A DNA stretch of 64,000 nucleotides from assembly GCF_007830265.1 (NCBI RefSeq), contig NZ_VLKE01000001.1, forward strand, positions 6,696,001 through 6,760,000. Direction: 5' to 3'. Position numbers and translations under genes: made by a program. This document shows, in pieces, positions 35,356 through 44,339 of the stretch. This DNA is from Micromonospora olivasterospora (GTDB lineage Bacteria > Actinomycetota > Actinomycetes > Mycobacteriales > Micromonosporaceae). The stretch's first letter is position 1. Each line of letters opens with the position of its first letter. Below the pieces are notes generated by a model that saw only the letters and a list, made by a program, of their open reading frames with translations, did not search any database and had not been told where the DNA came from.

Positions 35356-37268
35356 ACGCATCCAGTCCCGTACTCGCGGTCAGCAACCTGAGCGTGGGTT
35401 ATCGTCGCCGCAACCAGATCATCCCAGCGGTTCACGATGTCAGTTTCGCCATCGCACCGGGCGGGCGGATGGGTCTGGTCGGGGAGTCAGGTAGTGGCAA
35501 GACCACCGTAACCATGGCCGTGCTGCGCTACCTACCCCGCAATGCGGTGGTCACCGGCGGGTCGATCGAACTCGACGGCGAGGACCTTCTGTCGATGGGC
35601 GAAGCGCGGCTCGGCCGGCTGCGCGGCAGGAAGATCGCCGCGGTCTACCAGGACCCCGGCTCGAGCCTCAACCCGACGATGACCATCGGCCGCCAGGTCG
35701 GTGAGGTGTTCCGTAAGCACTTCGACATGGACCGGCACGAGGCCGATCGCGCCACTGCGGAGGCGCTCGGCCGGGTCCAGCTCCCGTCGCCCGAGCGGAT
35801 CGCCACCCGGTACCCGCACCAGCTCTCCGGCGGCCAGCAGCAGCGGGTGATGATCGCCATGGCACTCAGCACGAATCCGGCATTGCTGCTGCTGGACGAG
35901 CCCACCACAGGGCTCGATGCCACGGTTGAGGCGGCGGTCATCGAGCTCGTCGAGGAACTCGCGAAGGAGCTCGGGACCGCGCTGCTGATGGTCAGCCACA
36001 ACCTTCCCCTCGTCCGGTACCTGTGCGACGAGACGATCGTGATGAAGAGTGGACGCCTGGTCGAGGCAGGCCCGACCGGACAGCTCCTCAGCACACCCCG
36101 ACACCCGTACACGCAGGCACTCGTCGCATGTGTCCCCACCCGGGCTCACCGGAAGCTCAGCAACGCACTGCGCGCCGAGGGGCAGCCCGAACGCCCGAAC
36201 GGCTCGCGCCGGGCGGCTCAGCTCGAACGAGCGCTGGCCGCGAGCGACCCGGTCCTGGAGATCACGGACCTCGTCAAGGACTACGAGACCCCGGACGGCA
36301 TGGTTCACGCTGTTCGCGGCGTCTCCCTGACGATGCGCAGGGGCGAGGTGCTCGCCGTGGTCGGCGAGTCCGGCAGCGGAAAGTCCACTCTCGCTCGGTG
36401 TGTGGTGGGCTTGGAGTCCTTTACCCACGGGTCGGTGGTCATCGACGGCAAGTCGATGCCCGCGAACCACCGTCAGCGCGACCGGTCGGCAGGTACCCAG
36501 CGCCCCACTCTGGTTTTCCAGAACCCGGACACGTCGCTCAACCCGACCAAGACCGCGCGTGCGGTGCTGCGCCGTTCGCTCCGCCTGGCCGGCACAAACA
36601 CGTCCGCCGTCGAGAAGATCGCGAGCGAGACCGAGTTGCGTCCGGAGCACCTGGAAAGCAAGACCCGACGGCTCTCCGGTGGGCTCAAGCAGCGGGTGGC
36701 CATCGCACGAGCCTCGGTTGGCGAACCGAGCATCGTCGTCTGCGATGAGCCGGTCTCCGCGCTCGACGTTTCCGTCCAGGCCGCCATCCTGAACCTGCTC
36801 GCGCACCGACAGGCCGAAACGGGCGTGTCCTACCTGTTCATCTCGCACGATCTCGACGTCGTTCACTACATCGCCGACTCCGTAGCCGTCATGTACATGG
36901 GTGACATCGTCGAGCGGGGCCCGGCGCAGGCCGTGTTCAGCGGGCCGCACCACCCCTACACCGCCGCCCTGATGTCGGCCGCGACCCCGATCGGCGACGA
37001 GACCCGACGCGAGCGCATCAAGCTCATGGGCCCCACCCCCAGCGCCTACGAGCACATCGACGGCTGCGTCTTTGCCAGCCGCTGCCCGGTGACCTTGGCC
37101 GACGGCCGATGCACACGTCACGTACCGCCGTGGCGAGAAGGTCCCGGCGGCAAGTCCTACAAGTGCCATCGCACCCCCCAGGAACTGCATGACCTTCTCG
37201 GCCTTTCCCGGAGCACGCTGACGCCGGCGGCGGCCGAACTCGTCGCAAAGGAGCATCAATATGAATAG
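35352..37268 (+). CDS. Fused double ABC ATPase of an oligopeptide-type transporter (DppD-DppF fusion)
   Basis: A 638-residue protein carrying two complete nucleotide-binding domains. The first has Walker A GESGSGKTT, signature LSGGQQQRV and Walker B LLLLDEPTTGLD. The second, after about residue 295, has GESGSGKST, LSGGLKQRV and IVVCDEPVSALD. It ends with the oligopeptide-transporter C-terminal Cys region (CVFASRCPVTLADGRC and CHR). In many bacteria these are two genes; here the fusion drives one transporter. GTG start overlaps the preceding stop, and the stop lies inside the start region of the binding protein. Confidence 0.93.
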   Translation: MNASSPVLAVSNLSVGYRRRNQIIPAVHDVSFAIAPGGRMGLVGESGSGKTTVTMAVLRYLPRNAVVTGGSIELDGEDLLSMGEARLGRLRGRKIAAVYQDPGSSLNPTMTIGRQVGEVFRKHFDMDRHEADRATAEALGRVQLPSPERIATRYPHQLSGGQQQRVMIAMALSTNPALLLLDEPTTGLDATVEAAVIELVEELAKELGTALLMVSHNLPLVRYLCDETIVMKSGRLVEAGPTGQLLSTPRHPYTQALVACVPTRAHRKLSNALRAEGQPERPNGSRRAAQLERALAASDPVLEITDLVKDYETPDGMVHAVRGVSLTMRRGEVLAVVGESGSGKSTLARCVVGLESFTHGSVVIDGKSMPANHRQRDRSAGTQRPTLVFQNPDTSLNPTKTARAVLRRSLRLAGTNTSAVEKIASETELRPEHLESKTRRLSGGLKQRVAIARASVGEPSIVVCDEPVSALDVSVQAAILNLLAHRQAETGVSYLFISHDLDVVHYIADSVAVMYMGDIVERGPAQAVFSGPHHPYTAALMSAATPIGDETRRERIKLMGPTPSAYEHIDGCVFASRCPVTLADGRCTRHVPPWREGPGGKSYKCHRTPQELHDLLGLSRSTLTPAAAELVAKEHQYE

Positions 37269-38880
37269 GTCATTTCCCTCGCCGTTCGCGGGCGCCGCGA
37301 TCGACCGCCGCAGGTTCCTCCAGCTCGGCGCGCTGCTCGGTGCCGGCGCGACGATCGCGGCCTGCGCTCCCGGTGGATCGGCCGGCACCAGCGCGGCGTC
37401 CGCGCCCACCAAGGCGGTGTCCGGCGGAAAGATGACCGTGGGTTTGCCCACGCCCAGCGGCCCGGTTGATCCGGTAACCATGAACGACATCGGCGCCGTC
37501 GACACGGTACTCGTCGCCGCAGAATATCTGACCTTCCCCCGAGCCGACGGAAGCCTGGAGGGACGTCTGGCCACCACATGGACGGCCGACGACGCATCCA
37601 CCTGGACCTTCACGCTCCGTCAGGGTGTCAAGTTCCACGACGGGAGCGAACTGACCGCCGCCGACGTCGTGGCGACGTTCGACCGGGTCACCGATCCCGA
37701 CGGCGGGTCGGCGGGACTACAGAGCTTCGCAGGCATTCTTGCCCCCGGCGGGACGACCGCCGTCGACGACCACACGGTGCGGTTCAAGCTGGACCGGCCC
37801 TACGCCGACTTCCCCTACCTGGTCTCGGCGTACGCCTACAACACCGCCATTCTGCCCGCGTCCTACCGGACTGGCGACTTCGTCAAGGGCGGGTTCGGCA
37901 CCGGTCCCTACATCCTCACCAGGTTCATCCCCGGAAGCGGCGCGGTGTTCCGGCGGAACGAGAACTACTGGCTCGATGAGGCCGCCTACCTCGACACCCT
38001 GGAGGTGAAGTACTTCGCCGACACCAACGCCCAGGTGCTAGCCGTGCAGAGCGCCTCGGTCGACCTCGTTCCGTCGGTCGAGCCGGCCACGCTGCGCACG
38101 CTCAAGCGGTCGACGAACATCGTCCTACAGGAAGCGGCCTCATCGTCGTTTCAGTCACTGCAGATGCGCACCGACGTCGCCCCGTTCAACGACAAGAGGG
38201 TACGCCAGGCGCTGGCGCTCTGCCTGGACCGCACCAAGCTCATCGCCGGCCTGATCGACGGCAAAGCGTCCCTCGGGAACGATCATCTCTTCGCACCCAC
38301 CTTCGAGTCCGCCGAGAGCGTCGCCCAAGCCGTCGAACAGCGCAACCGCGACATCGCCGCAGCCAAGCGGCTGCTCAGTGAGGCCGGCCACCCCAACGGT
38401 CTCGACGTCACCCTGACCACGACCCGAATCTTCGAGTGCGTCGACCACGCCACCCTCGTCAAGGACATGGCCGCCGACGCCGGATTCAGGATCACGCTCG
38501 ACATCATGACGCCCGAGGAGTACTTCGCGTCCGGCGACAACTCGCCATGGCTCACCGTCCCCCTCGGCATCACCAACTGGGGATCACGCGGCTGCGCGTC
38601 CCAAGTCCTCGAGGCCACCGTAGCCACCACCGCCCCGTACAACTCCGCGCACTTCTCGAATGCCGAGTTGGACAACCTGATCAAGAAGTACGACGCCGAG
38701 CCAGACGCGAAAGCGCGCGCCGGCATCGCCGCCAGCATCGCCGAGCTCCTCCACGAGGAGGTGCCGATCATCGTCTCCTACTTCAAGAGTCAGGTACGAG
38801 TCGCCACATCCCGTGTCGGTGGCATGCCCGCGGGTCCGGGCGACTTCCCGGACTTCCAAAAGGTCTTCGTCTCCGCCTAG
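37261..38880 (+). CDS. ABC transporter substrate-binding lipoprotein (SBP family 5)
   Basis: A 539-residue extracytoplasmic solute-binding protein. It begins with a twin-arginine-type signal (DRRRFLQLGALLG) ending in a lipobox at TIAAC (Cys35), so it is probably a Tat-exported lipoprotein. Family 5 features are the DASTWTFTLRQGVKFHDGSE motif and FGTGPYILTRFIPGSGAVFR. It delivers the substrate to the two permeases. Family 5 binders span peptides, opines and aromatic amides, so the ligand is not predictable from sequence. It overlaps the ATPase gene by eight bases. Confidence 0.92.
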   Translation: MNRSFPSPFAGAAIDRRRFLQLGALLGAGATIAACAPGGSAGTSAASAPTKAVSGGKMTVGLPTPSGPVDPVTMNDIGAVDTVLVAAEYLTFPRADGSLEGRLATTWTADDASTWTFTLRQGVKFHDGSELTAADVVATFDRVTDPDGGSAGLQSFAGILAPGGTTAVDDHTVRFKLDRPYADFPYLVSAYAYNTAILPASYRTGDFVKGGFGTGPYILTRFIPGSGAVFRRNENYWLDEAAYLDTLEVKYFADTNAQVLAVQSASVDLVPSVEPATLRTLKRSTNIVLQEAASSSFQSLQMRTDVAPFNDKRVRQALALCLDRTKLIAGLIDGKASLGNDHLFAPTFESAESVAQAVEQRNRDIAAAKRLLSEAGHPNGLDVTLTTTRIFECVDHATLVKDMAADAGFRITLDIMTPEEYFASGDNSPWLTVPLGITNWGSRGCASQVLEATVATTAPYNSAHFSNAELDNLIKKYDAEPDAKARAGIAASIAELLHEEVPIIVSYFKSQVRVATSRVGGMPAGPGDFPDFQKVFVSA

Positions 38881-38942
38881 TCCTGGATTCGCCCGCGCAG
38901 CGGTGCGGTCGGGCGTCCATCTCCCGAAAGGTCTCCACGACA

Positions 38943-39908
38943 GTGAAGTTCATCCAGTTCAACGGCTCCGGCGGCAATGAGATCGTGTCGCTCCAGGAGG
39001 CGCCGGATCCCCGTCCAAGCCGGGGTCAGGTGCTGATCGCTGCCCGCTACGCCGGCGTGAACCCCGCGGACGTGTTGCAGCGCAACGGCGGCTACCCCGT
39101 ACCCGCGGACGCTCCTCAGGACATCCCCGGACTGGAGGTCTCCGGGACGGTCGTCGAGGTTGGCCCAGGCGTACGCAAGTGGAAGATCGGCGACAGCGTG
39201 CAGGGCATCGTCGGCGGTGGCGGCCTCGCCAACCGAGTCATCGCCGACGCCGAGCACCTGTGGGCCGCCCCCGACGGAGTCGACGAGCAGTCACGCGCCG
39301 CGCTCCCCGAAGCGGTCGTCACCGCCTTCGACGCGCTCAACCGGGCCCGCGCCCAACTGGGCGACGTCGTCCTGATCCGAGGTATCAACGGGGCCGTCGG
39401 TCTCGCCGCGCACCAGATCTCGACGGCGCTCGGTGCCACCGCGATCGGAATCGGCCGCTCTCAGGCCGCTCTGGATGCTCTCGCGGCCCAGGGGATCACG
39501 GCTGTCACCCAGGGCGACGTCGCCGCCGCCGTGGAACCACTGGGCGGAGCGTCCGTGGTCATCGAACTCGTCGGCGGCGCCTATGTCGCAGAAGATCTGA
39601 AGCTCGTCCGGGTGGGCGGACGGATCGTGGTGGTCAGCACCGCCGCGGGTGCGACCCCGGAGGTGCCTCTCAACCTGCTGATGGCCAAGCGTGCCGATCT
39701 CAGCGGGACCGTCCTTCGGGGCAGGCCCAATGCCGAGAAGGCCGTGCTCGTCGCCAATCTCGAGCAACGACTCGGCCGCCTCCTCGCGGCGGGAGGCATC
39801 ACCATACCCATCGACCGGGTGTTTCCGGCGGCAGACGCGACGGCGGCATTCGACCGCCTCAGCACTCCAGGCAAGGTCGGGAAGGTCCTGCTCGACTTCG
39901 GCGCCTGA
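38943..39908 (+). CDS. Zinc-free MDR oxidoreductase (quinone oxidoreductase-like)
   Basis: A 321-residue medium-chain reductase. The N-terminal GroES-like domain contains RYAGVNPADVLQRNGGYPVP and GLEVSGTVVEVGPGVRKWKI; the Rossmann domain has VLIRGINGAVGLAAHQISTA, which binds NADP(H). The structural and catalytic zinc Cys/His of alcohol dehydrogenases are absent, as in quinone or enone reductases. GTG start at 38943. It lies 62 bases after the binding protein. It might reduce a quinone formed by catechol auto-oxidation or act on the upstream substrate; both are guesses. Confidence 0.82.
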   Translation: MKFIQFNGSGGNEIVSLQEAPDPRPSRGQVLIAARYAGVNPADVLQRNGGYPVPADAPQDIPGLEVSGTVVEVGPGVRKWKIGDSVQGIVGGGGLANRVIADAEHLWAAPDGVDEQSRAALPEAVVTAFDALNRARAQLGDVVLIRGINGAVGLAAHQISTALGATAIGIGRSQAALDALAAQGITAVTQGDVAAAVEPLGGASVVIELVGGAYVAEDLKLVRVGGRIVVVSTAAGATPEVPLNLLMAKRADLSGTVLRGRPNAEKAVLVANLEQRLGRLLAAGGITIPIDRVFPAADATAAFDRLSTPGKVGKVLLDFGA

Positions 39909-39939
39909 CCGGGCCGAGCTGATGAGGAGTGGAGCGAGG

Positions 39940-40917
39940 ATGTCCACCACGAACGGCACCGTTGCGGTGCGGGTACGAAGCGCCACCTGGTTGGCCGACC
40001 GGGTCATGGGACTCGACCTGGTGTCCTTGGATGGCACCCCACTCCCCCTGTGGGAGGCCGGGGCACACATCGATCTGATCCTGCCGTCCGGGAAGATCAG
40101 ACAGTACTCCCTCCACGGTAGCCATGAGGACCGTCGCGTCTATCAGGTCGCCGTACTCCTCGAAGCCGATGGGCGCGGAGGATCGAAAGAGGTTCACGAG
40201 ACGGCTTTGGTGGGCCGCGAAATCGCCATTCGCGGCCCACGCAACCACTTCGCCCTGGTCGACGCCGCCGATTACCGCTTTGTAGCTGGCGGGATCGGGA
40301 TCACACCCATCCTGTCCATGATCCGGCAGGTCGCCGGCCAGGGACGACGCTGGTCGCTCATGTATGGCGGCCGCAGCCGCGGCAGCATGGCCTTCCTCGA
40401 CGAACTGCAAAAGATCCCTGGTGGGGACGTCACGGTCGTGCCCCAGGACGAAGCTGGCCTACTCGACCTGGCGGCGCTGCACGCCGGCGCCACCCCCGAG
40501 ACAGCCTTCTACTGCTGCGGCCCGGAGGGCCTCCTGCGCGCCCTCACTGCCACCCTCGAAGCCGTCGGGCGGGCAGACTCCCTGCACGTGGAGCGCTTCA
40601 GCGCCCCTCCGGCTCCTGCCCCTGCCGGCACCGCTGGTGGGCATGTCAACACCGAGTTCACCGTCGAGCTGGCCGCATCGGGAATCTCCGTGACTGTCCC
40701 GCCCGACCGGTCGGTACTTGAAGTCGTCTCCGAAGTTGCTCCCACGGTCCTTTCGTCTTGCGCGGAAGGCTACTGCGGAACCTGCGAAACACGCGTGATA
40801 TCAGGGATCCCAGACCATCGCGACACGCTGCTAACTCCAGCCGACAAGGCCACCAACGAAACCATGATGATCTGCGTCAGCCGATGTCTCGGATCGAAGC
40901 TGGTGCTCGACCTTTGA
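39940..40917 (+). CDS. Rieske-oxygenase reductase (phthalate dioxygenase reductase/VanB type)
   Basis: A 325-residue reductase with three modules. An FMN-binding ferredoxin-reductase beta barrel (ILPSGKIRQYSLHGS) comes first, then an NAD(P)H domain (FVAGGIGITPILSMI and YCCGPEGLL). Last is a C-terminal plant-type [2Fe-2S] ferredoxin (SSCAEGYCGTCETRV plus a distal Cys in MICVSRC). It passes electrons from NADH to the Rieske oxygenase encoded 7 kb upstream in the same operon. The ATG at 39940 is preceded by GAGCGAGG. This module order defines the class IA partner of single-subunit-type Rieske oxygenases. Confidence 0.92.
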   Translation: MSTTNGTVAVRVRSATWLADRVMGLDLVSLDGTPLPLWEAGAHIDLILPSGKIRQYSLHGSHEDRRVYQVAVLLEADGRGGSKEVHETALVGREIAIRGPRNHFALVDAADYRFVAGGIGITPILSMIRQVAGQGRRWSLMYGGRSRGSMAFLDELQKIPGGDVTVVPQDEAGLLDLAALHAGATPETAFYCCGPEGLLRALTATLEAVGRADSLHVERFSAPPAPAPAGTAGGHVNTEFTVELAASGISVTVPPDRSVLEVVSEVAPTVLSSCAEGYCGTCETRVISGIPDHRDTLLTPADKATNETMMICVSRCLGSKLVLDL

Positions 40918-40990
40918 GCACCGCTGGCCTGCCCGGCTGCTCCGCGACCCGCAAGACCACTCCGTTCAGACTCCCGAACAGAACTCCCAG

Positions 40991-42094
40991 ATGAAAATAA
41001 CCAAGGTTGAAGCGATCCCCTTCGCCATCCCGTACGTCAAGCCACTGCGATTCGCCAGCGGCGAGGTCCGCGTCGCCGAGCATGTACTCGTGCGCGTGCA
41101 CACCGAGGACGGCGTCGTCGGCATCGCCGAGGCACCACCGCGACCATTCACCTACGGCGAGACCCAGGCCAGCATCATCGCCGTTGTCAGTCAGATCCTC
41201 GCCCCACAAATCATCGGCCTGTCCCTGCTCGAACGCGAGACCGTGATGGCCCGGCTCGCTCGCACCGTCGGCAACCCGACCGCCAAAGCCGCGATCGACA
41301 TGGCCATCTGGGATGCCCTCGGCCGGACCCTGCGGGTACGGGTCACCGACCTGCTCGGCGGCTACACCGACCGGATGCGGGTCTCCCACATGCTCGGTTT
41401 CGACGAGCCGGCGGCAATGGTCGCCGAGGCCGCACGGATACGCGACATCTATGGGATCACGACCTTCAAGGTCAAAGTCGGCCGCCGGCCGGTCACCCTC
41501 GACACCGCAGTGGTTCGGGCACTACGCGAGGGCCTCGGGGAGGCGGTCGAATTGTACGTCGACGGCAACCGCGGCTGGACCGCCGCGGAATCTCTCCGCG
41601 CGATGAAGGAGATGGCCGACCTTGGCCTCATCTTCGCCGAGGAACTGTGCCCGGCCGATGATGTACTCGGCCGGCGGTGGCTGGTCAGCCACCTGGACGT
41701 GCCGTTCATCGCCGACGAGTCCGCCGTGACAGCCGCTGACGTCACCCGCGAGATACTGGGCGGTTCGGCGACGGCGATCAGCATCAAGTGCGCGCGCAAC
41801 GGTTTCACCAATGCGCAACGGGTTCACCACCTCGCAGAAGGCCTCGGCCTCGCCGCGGTCATCGGCAACCAGATCGACGGTCAACTCGGAACCGCCTGCG
41901 CGGTCGCGTTCGGCGCCGCGTACCGGCTCACCACTCAGTTCGCCGGCGAGCTCTCCAACTTCCTCGACATGGACGACGACCTGCTCGCCGAGCCACTCGA
42001 CATCCACGACGGCGAACTACTGGTTCCCGCCGGCAATGGACTGGGCGTCGAGATCGACCCCGACAAGCTAACCCACTACCGGACCGACCACTAG
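40991..42094 (+). CDS. catB: Muconate cycloisomerase
   Basis: A 367-residue enolase-superfamily enzyme lactonising cis,cis-muconate to muconolactone. The base pair is Lys160-x-Lys162 in FKVKVG. Metal ligands are Asp191 (VDGNRGW), Glu217 (FAEEL) and Asp242 (IADES), with Lys266 in SIKCARNG on the other face. These are the residues of the muconate-lactonising subgroup. Its position directly before catA and catC supports catB over other MLE-like racemases. Confidence 0.9.
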   Translation: MKITKVEAIPFAIPYVKPLRFASGEVRVAEHVLVRVHTEDGVVGIAEAPPRPFTYGETQASIIAVVSQILAPQIIGLSLLERETVMARLARTVGNPTAKAAIDMAIWDALGRTLRVRVTDLLGGYTDRMRVSHMLGFDEPAAMVAEAARIRDIYGITTFKVKVGRRPVTLDTAVVRALREGLGEAVELYVDGNRGWTAAESLRAMKEMADLGLIFAEELCPADDVLGRRWLVSHLDVPFIADESAVTAADVTREILGGSATAISIKCARNGFTNAQRVHHLAEGLGLAAVIGNQIDGQLGTACAVAFGAAYRLTTQFAGELSNFLDMDDDLLAEPLDIHDGELLVPAGNGLGVEIDPDKLTHYRTDH

Positions 42095-42117
42095 GACAAG
42101 TAGCAGGAGGAGCACGA

Positions 42118-42984
42118 ATGCCCACCACCGAACAGGCGGCCCAGACCACGACGGCCGCCGCCTCGGGAGCCTCCGCAACGGAGCGCTTCCACACCGACAA
42201 GTCGCCGTTCGAGGCAGTCAAGGATACCCCCAAGGAGCGGGTCGACCTGCTGGCCCGCGAACTGCTCTACGCCGCGCAGGAGACCATCCGCAAGCACAAG
42301 GTCACCTACGACGAGTTCAACGCACTCAAGGCATGGCTGATCCAGGTCGGCAGGGACGGCGAGTGGCCTCTGTTCCTCGACGTCTGGCTCGAGCATGTCG
42401 TTGAGGATGTCGCCACCGCGCACCGGGACGGCAGCAAGGGCAGCATCGAGGGTCCGTACTACGTGCCGAACGCCCCCGAGCAGGGTGCCGATGGTGCCGT
42501 GCCGATGCGCGCGGACGAGCGCGGCACACCGCTACTCTGGGAAGGCACGGTCACCTCCACCGACGGAACCGCCCTCGTCGGCGCGACTGTCGAATTGTGG
42601 CAGGCCGATGCTGACGGCCTCTACTCACAGTTCGCGCCGGGCATCCCCGAGTGGAACCTGCGCGGCACCTTCACCGTCGGCACCGACGGCAGGTTCCGGA
42701 TTCGCACCATCGAGCCGGCACCGTACCAGATTCCCACGGACGGCTCGTGCGGCAAGCTGATCGCCGCCGCCGGCTGGCACGCCTGGCGCCCGGCCCATCT
42801 GCACGTGAAGGTCTCCGCGCCTGGCCACGAGTTGCTCACCACGCAGCTCTACTTTCCCGGCGATCCGCACAACGACGACGACATCGCCAACGCCGTCAAG
42901 CCGGAGCTGATGCTTGAGCCGGTCGACCGGGCCGACAGTGGACGCACGGTCGAATACGGTTTCGTTCTCGACCCTGCCAAATGA
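42118..42984 (+). CDS. catA: Catechol 1,2-dioxygenase
   Basis: A 288-residue intradiol dioxygenase cleaving catechol to cis,cis-muconate with Fe(III). The N-terminal helical linker domain for dimerisation is present (about residues 30-105). The iron ligands are Tyr115 (EGPYYVP), Tyr203 (APYQIP), His227 and His229 (RPAHLHVKV). A strong AGGAGGAG precedes the ATG. The gene order catB-catA-catC is common in actinomycetes. Confidence 0.95.
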   Translation: MPTTEQAAQTTTAAASGASATERFHTDKSPFEAVKDTPKERVDLLARELLYAAQETIRKHKVTYDEFNALKAWLIQVGRDGEWPLFLDVWLEHVVEDVATAHRDGSKGSIEGPYYVPNAPEQGADGAVPMRADERGTPLLWEGTVTSTDGTALVGATVELWQADADGLYSQFAPGIPEWNLRGTFTVGTDGRFRIRTIEPAPYQIPTDGSCGKLIAAAGWHAWRPAHLHVKVSAPGHELLTTQLYFPGDPHNDDDIANAVKPELMLEPVDRADSGRTVEYGFVLDPAK

Positions 42985-43280
42985 TGCTGTTCCACGTACG
43001 GATGGACGTCCGGCTCCCCCACGACCTAGCCCCCGAGGCCCGGGCCGAAATCGTGGCCAGGGAGAAGGCGTACTCCCAAGAGCTGCAGCGAACCGGTAAG
43101 TGGGCTCACCTCTGGAGAATCGTCGGCAAACACTCGAACTACTCGATCTTTGACGTGGAAAGCAACGACGAACTCCACACCATCCTGTCCGGGCTTCCCC
43201 TCTTCCCATACATGGACATCCACGTCACGCCACTCGCCACCCACCCCTCGTACGTCGCGGCCGCAGACCACGAGAGGTAA
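42981..43280 (+). CDS. catC: Muconolactone delta-isomerase
   Basis: A 99-residue small decameric enzyme that isomerises muconolactone to beta-ketoadipate enol-lactone, the substrate of PcaD. Family landmarks: MLFHVRMDVRLPHDL at the N-terminus, REKAYSQELQRTGKWAHLWR, NYSIFDVESNDELHTILSGL and FPYMDIHVTPLATHPS. The start overlaps the catA stop by ATGA. It is the last gene of the operon. Confidence 0.95.
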   Translation: MMLFHVRMDVRLPHDLAPEARAEIVAREKAYSQELQRTGKWAHLWRIVGKHSNYSIFDVESNDELHTILSGLPLFPYMDIHVTPLATHPSYVAAADHER

Positions 43281-43549
43281 GGGCCGGGTCCGGCAGTCCG
43301 GGCGCGGTCTACGGAATCGGGCGGCCACCACCGCAAGGTCGCGCCGACATCGGTCGTGACCAGCACCGTCGCGGCGGACGCCAGCACCAACCAGCGCAGC
43401 CACTTTCGGCGGCGGCAAAGCGCGGTCAGCGTTGCCGACGTGCGTTCAATGCCGCCAGGTGATGCGCCGTCTGCTGTTCACTACCGGCGGCTGGCTGCCG
43501 CCGGACGTTCCGTGAGCACCCGCCCCTGGTCCTGCAGCACTGCCAGCCT
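43281..43549. other. Downstream region of the cat operon, no gene
   Basis: No supported coding sequence between catC and the strong hairpin at 43.55 kb. Open frames here have low-complexity high-GC translations and no ribosome binding sites. Confidence 0.4.
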
Positions 43550-43588
43550 CGCACCCTCGCCTGATCTACATGATCAGGCGAGGGTGCG
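43550..43588. terminator. Strong hairpin, candidate terminator of the cat operon
   Basis: A 17-bp perfect stem (CGCACCCTCGCCTGATC at 43550-43566 with its complement at 43572-43588) around a five-base loop TACAT. There is no T-run, but actinobacterial terminators often lack one. It lies 270 bases after catC, so it may end the ~13.4-kb operon transcript. It could also be the end of a decayed mobile element. Confidence 0.5.
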
Positions 43589-43789
43589 AACGGCGGCGGC
43601 AAGGCCGACCCCCGCGCCCCGTGAACGCCGAGATCAGCCGTCCTCGCACTGCACGGCATCGTCGGCGTGCAGCAAACCACCTACGACCTCGGCGCCCCAT
43701 GCATCGGCGCGTAATTCCACCTGGCCACCGACAAGGCCCGGGGTGCATGGCGACATGCCATAAGCGGGGACGCGGACGCATGGGACACC

Positions 43790-43880
43790 GGCATGGAATG
43801 CGGTCAAGGTCGACGCGCTCGGTGACCCGGGCGGAGTACTCATCCTCGACGACACCGGCGACGTGAAGAAGGGCACGTAA
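43790..43880 (+). pseudogene. IS701-family transposase scrap (plus strand)
   Basis: The plus frame reads VKVDALGDPGGVLILDDTGD followed by VKKGT and a stop. This is the segment around the first catalytic Asp of IS701-family transposases (GDPDGVLVVDETGDVKKGT in intact members). Only about 25-30 residues can be recognised. It meets a second IS701 fragment head-on at 43.887 kb. Confidence 0.6.
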
Positions 43881-43911
43881 TGCCGAGTTCGGCATTACGT
43901 GCCCTTCTTCA
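43864..43911. repeat. Perfect 23-bp inverted repeat with 2-base loop
   Basis: Bases 43864-43886 are the exact complement of 43889-43911, separated by GT. The symmetry extends outward about 12 more bases with two mismatches. Both arms encode the same transposase segment (TGD[VL]KKGT) on opposite strands, so the palindrome arose by head-to-head joining of two related IS701 transposase fragments. Confidence 0.85.
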
Positions 43912-44335
43912 GGTCGCCGGTCTCGTCGACCACCAGGACCGCGTCCGGGGCGCCGAACCGGTCGGCGACCAGTTGCCGCAGGTCGTCGCGGACGGCGTCG
44001 GCGTCCCACACCGCCCGGTACAGCAGCCGCTGCATCGCGTCCGGCCGAGCATGACCGGCATGCTCGGCCAACTGCCAGCACGTCTTGACCTCAAGCTCGG
44101 ACAACAGCCCCGTCACGAACGCCGCCGCCGCACGACGCGGCTCCACCCGCCCGAACCGGCCAGCGAAGCAGCCCAGCACCCCGGCCAACACACGTTCCCA
44201 CAGAGCAACGGCTACGCTGTGGCACGCGGCCACCGCAAGATCTGATGTTTTGTCCACAACGCACAGACGATCACGCGGTGGCCGCCTCGTGTCCAGCCCA
44301 CCTGACCAGCGACATCACAAACGGCGGCTGCCGTA
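43895..44335 (-). pseudogene. IS701-family element, 5' half only
   Basis: The minus-strand frame from 44257 encodes the N-terminus of an IS701-family transposase: FGRVEPRRAAAAFVTGLLSE, HAGHARPDAMQRLLYRAVWD, then VLVVDETGDLKKGT, where it ends in the inverted repeat. The element's outer end is at about 44335: GGCGGCTGCCGTA followed by CTAG (44336-44339), the same terminal sequence as the intact IS701 at 45.4 kb. The catalytic half and other end are lost. Confidence 0.8.
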
Positions 44336-44339
44336 CTAG

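Noticed and set aside
35532..37613. A 693-residue minus-strand frame
   Set aside because: It is antisense to the fused ABC ATPase and the binding-protein start, with no domain of its own.
24723..43280. The whole catabolic island considered as a natural-product gene cluster
   Set aside because: There is no synthase, carrier protein or tailoring set; every enzyme fits degradation to central metabolites.
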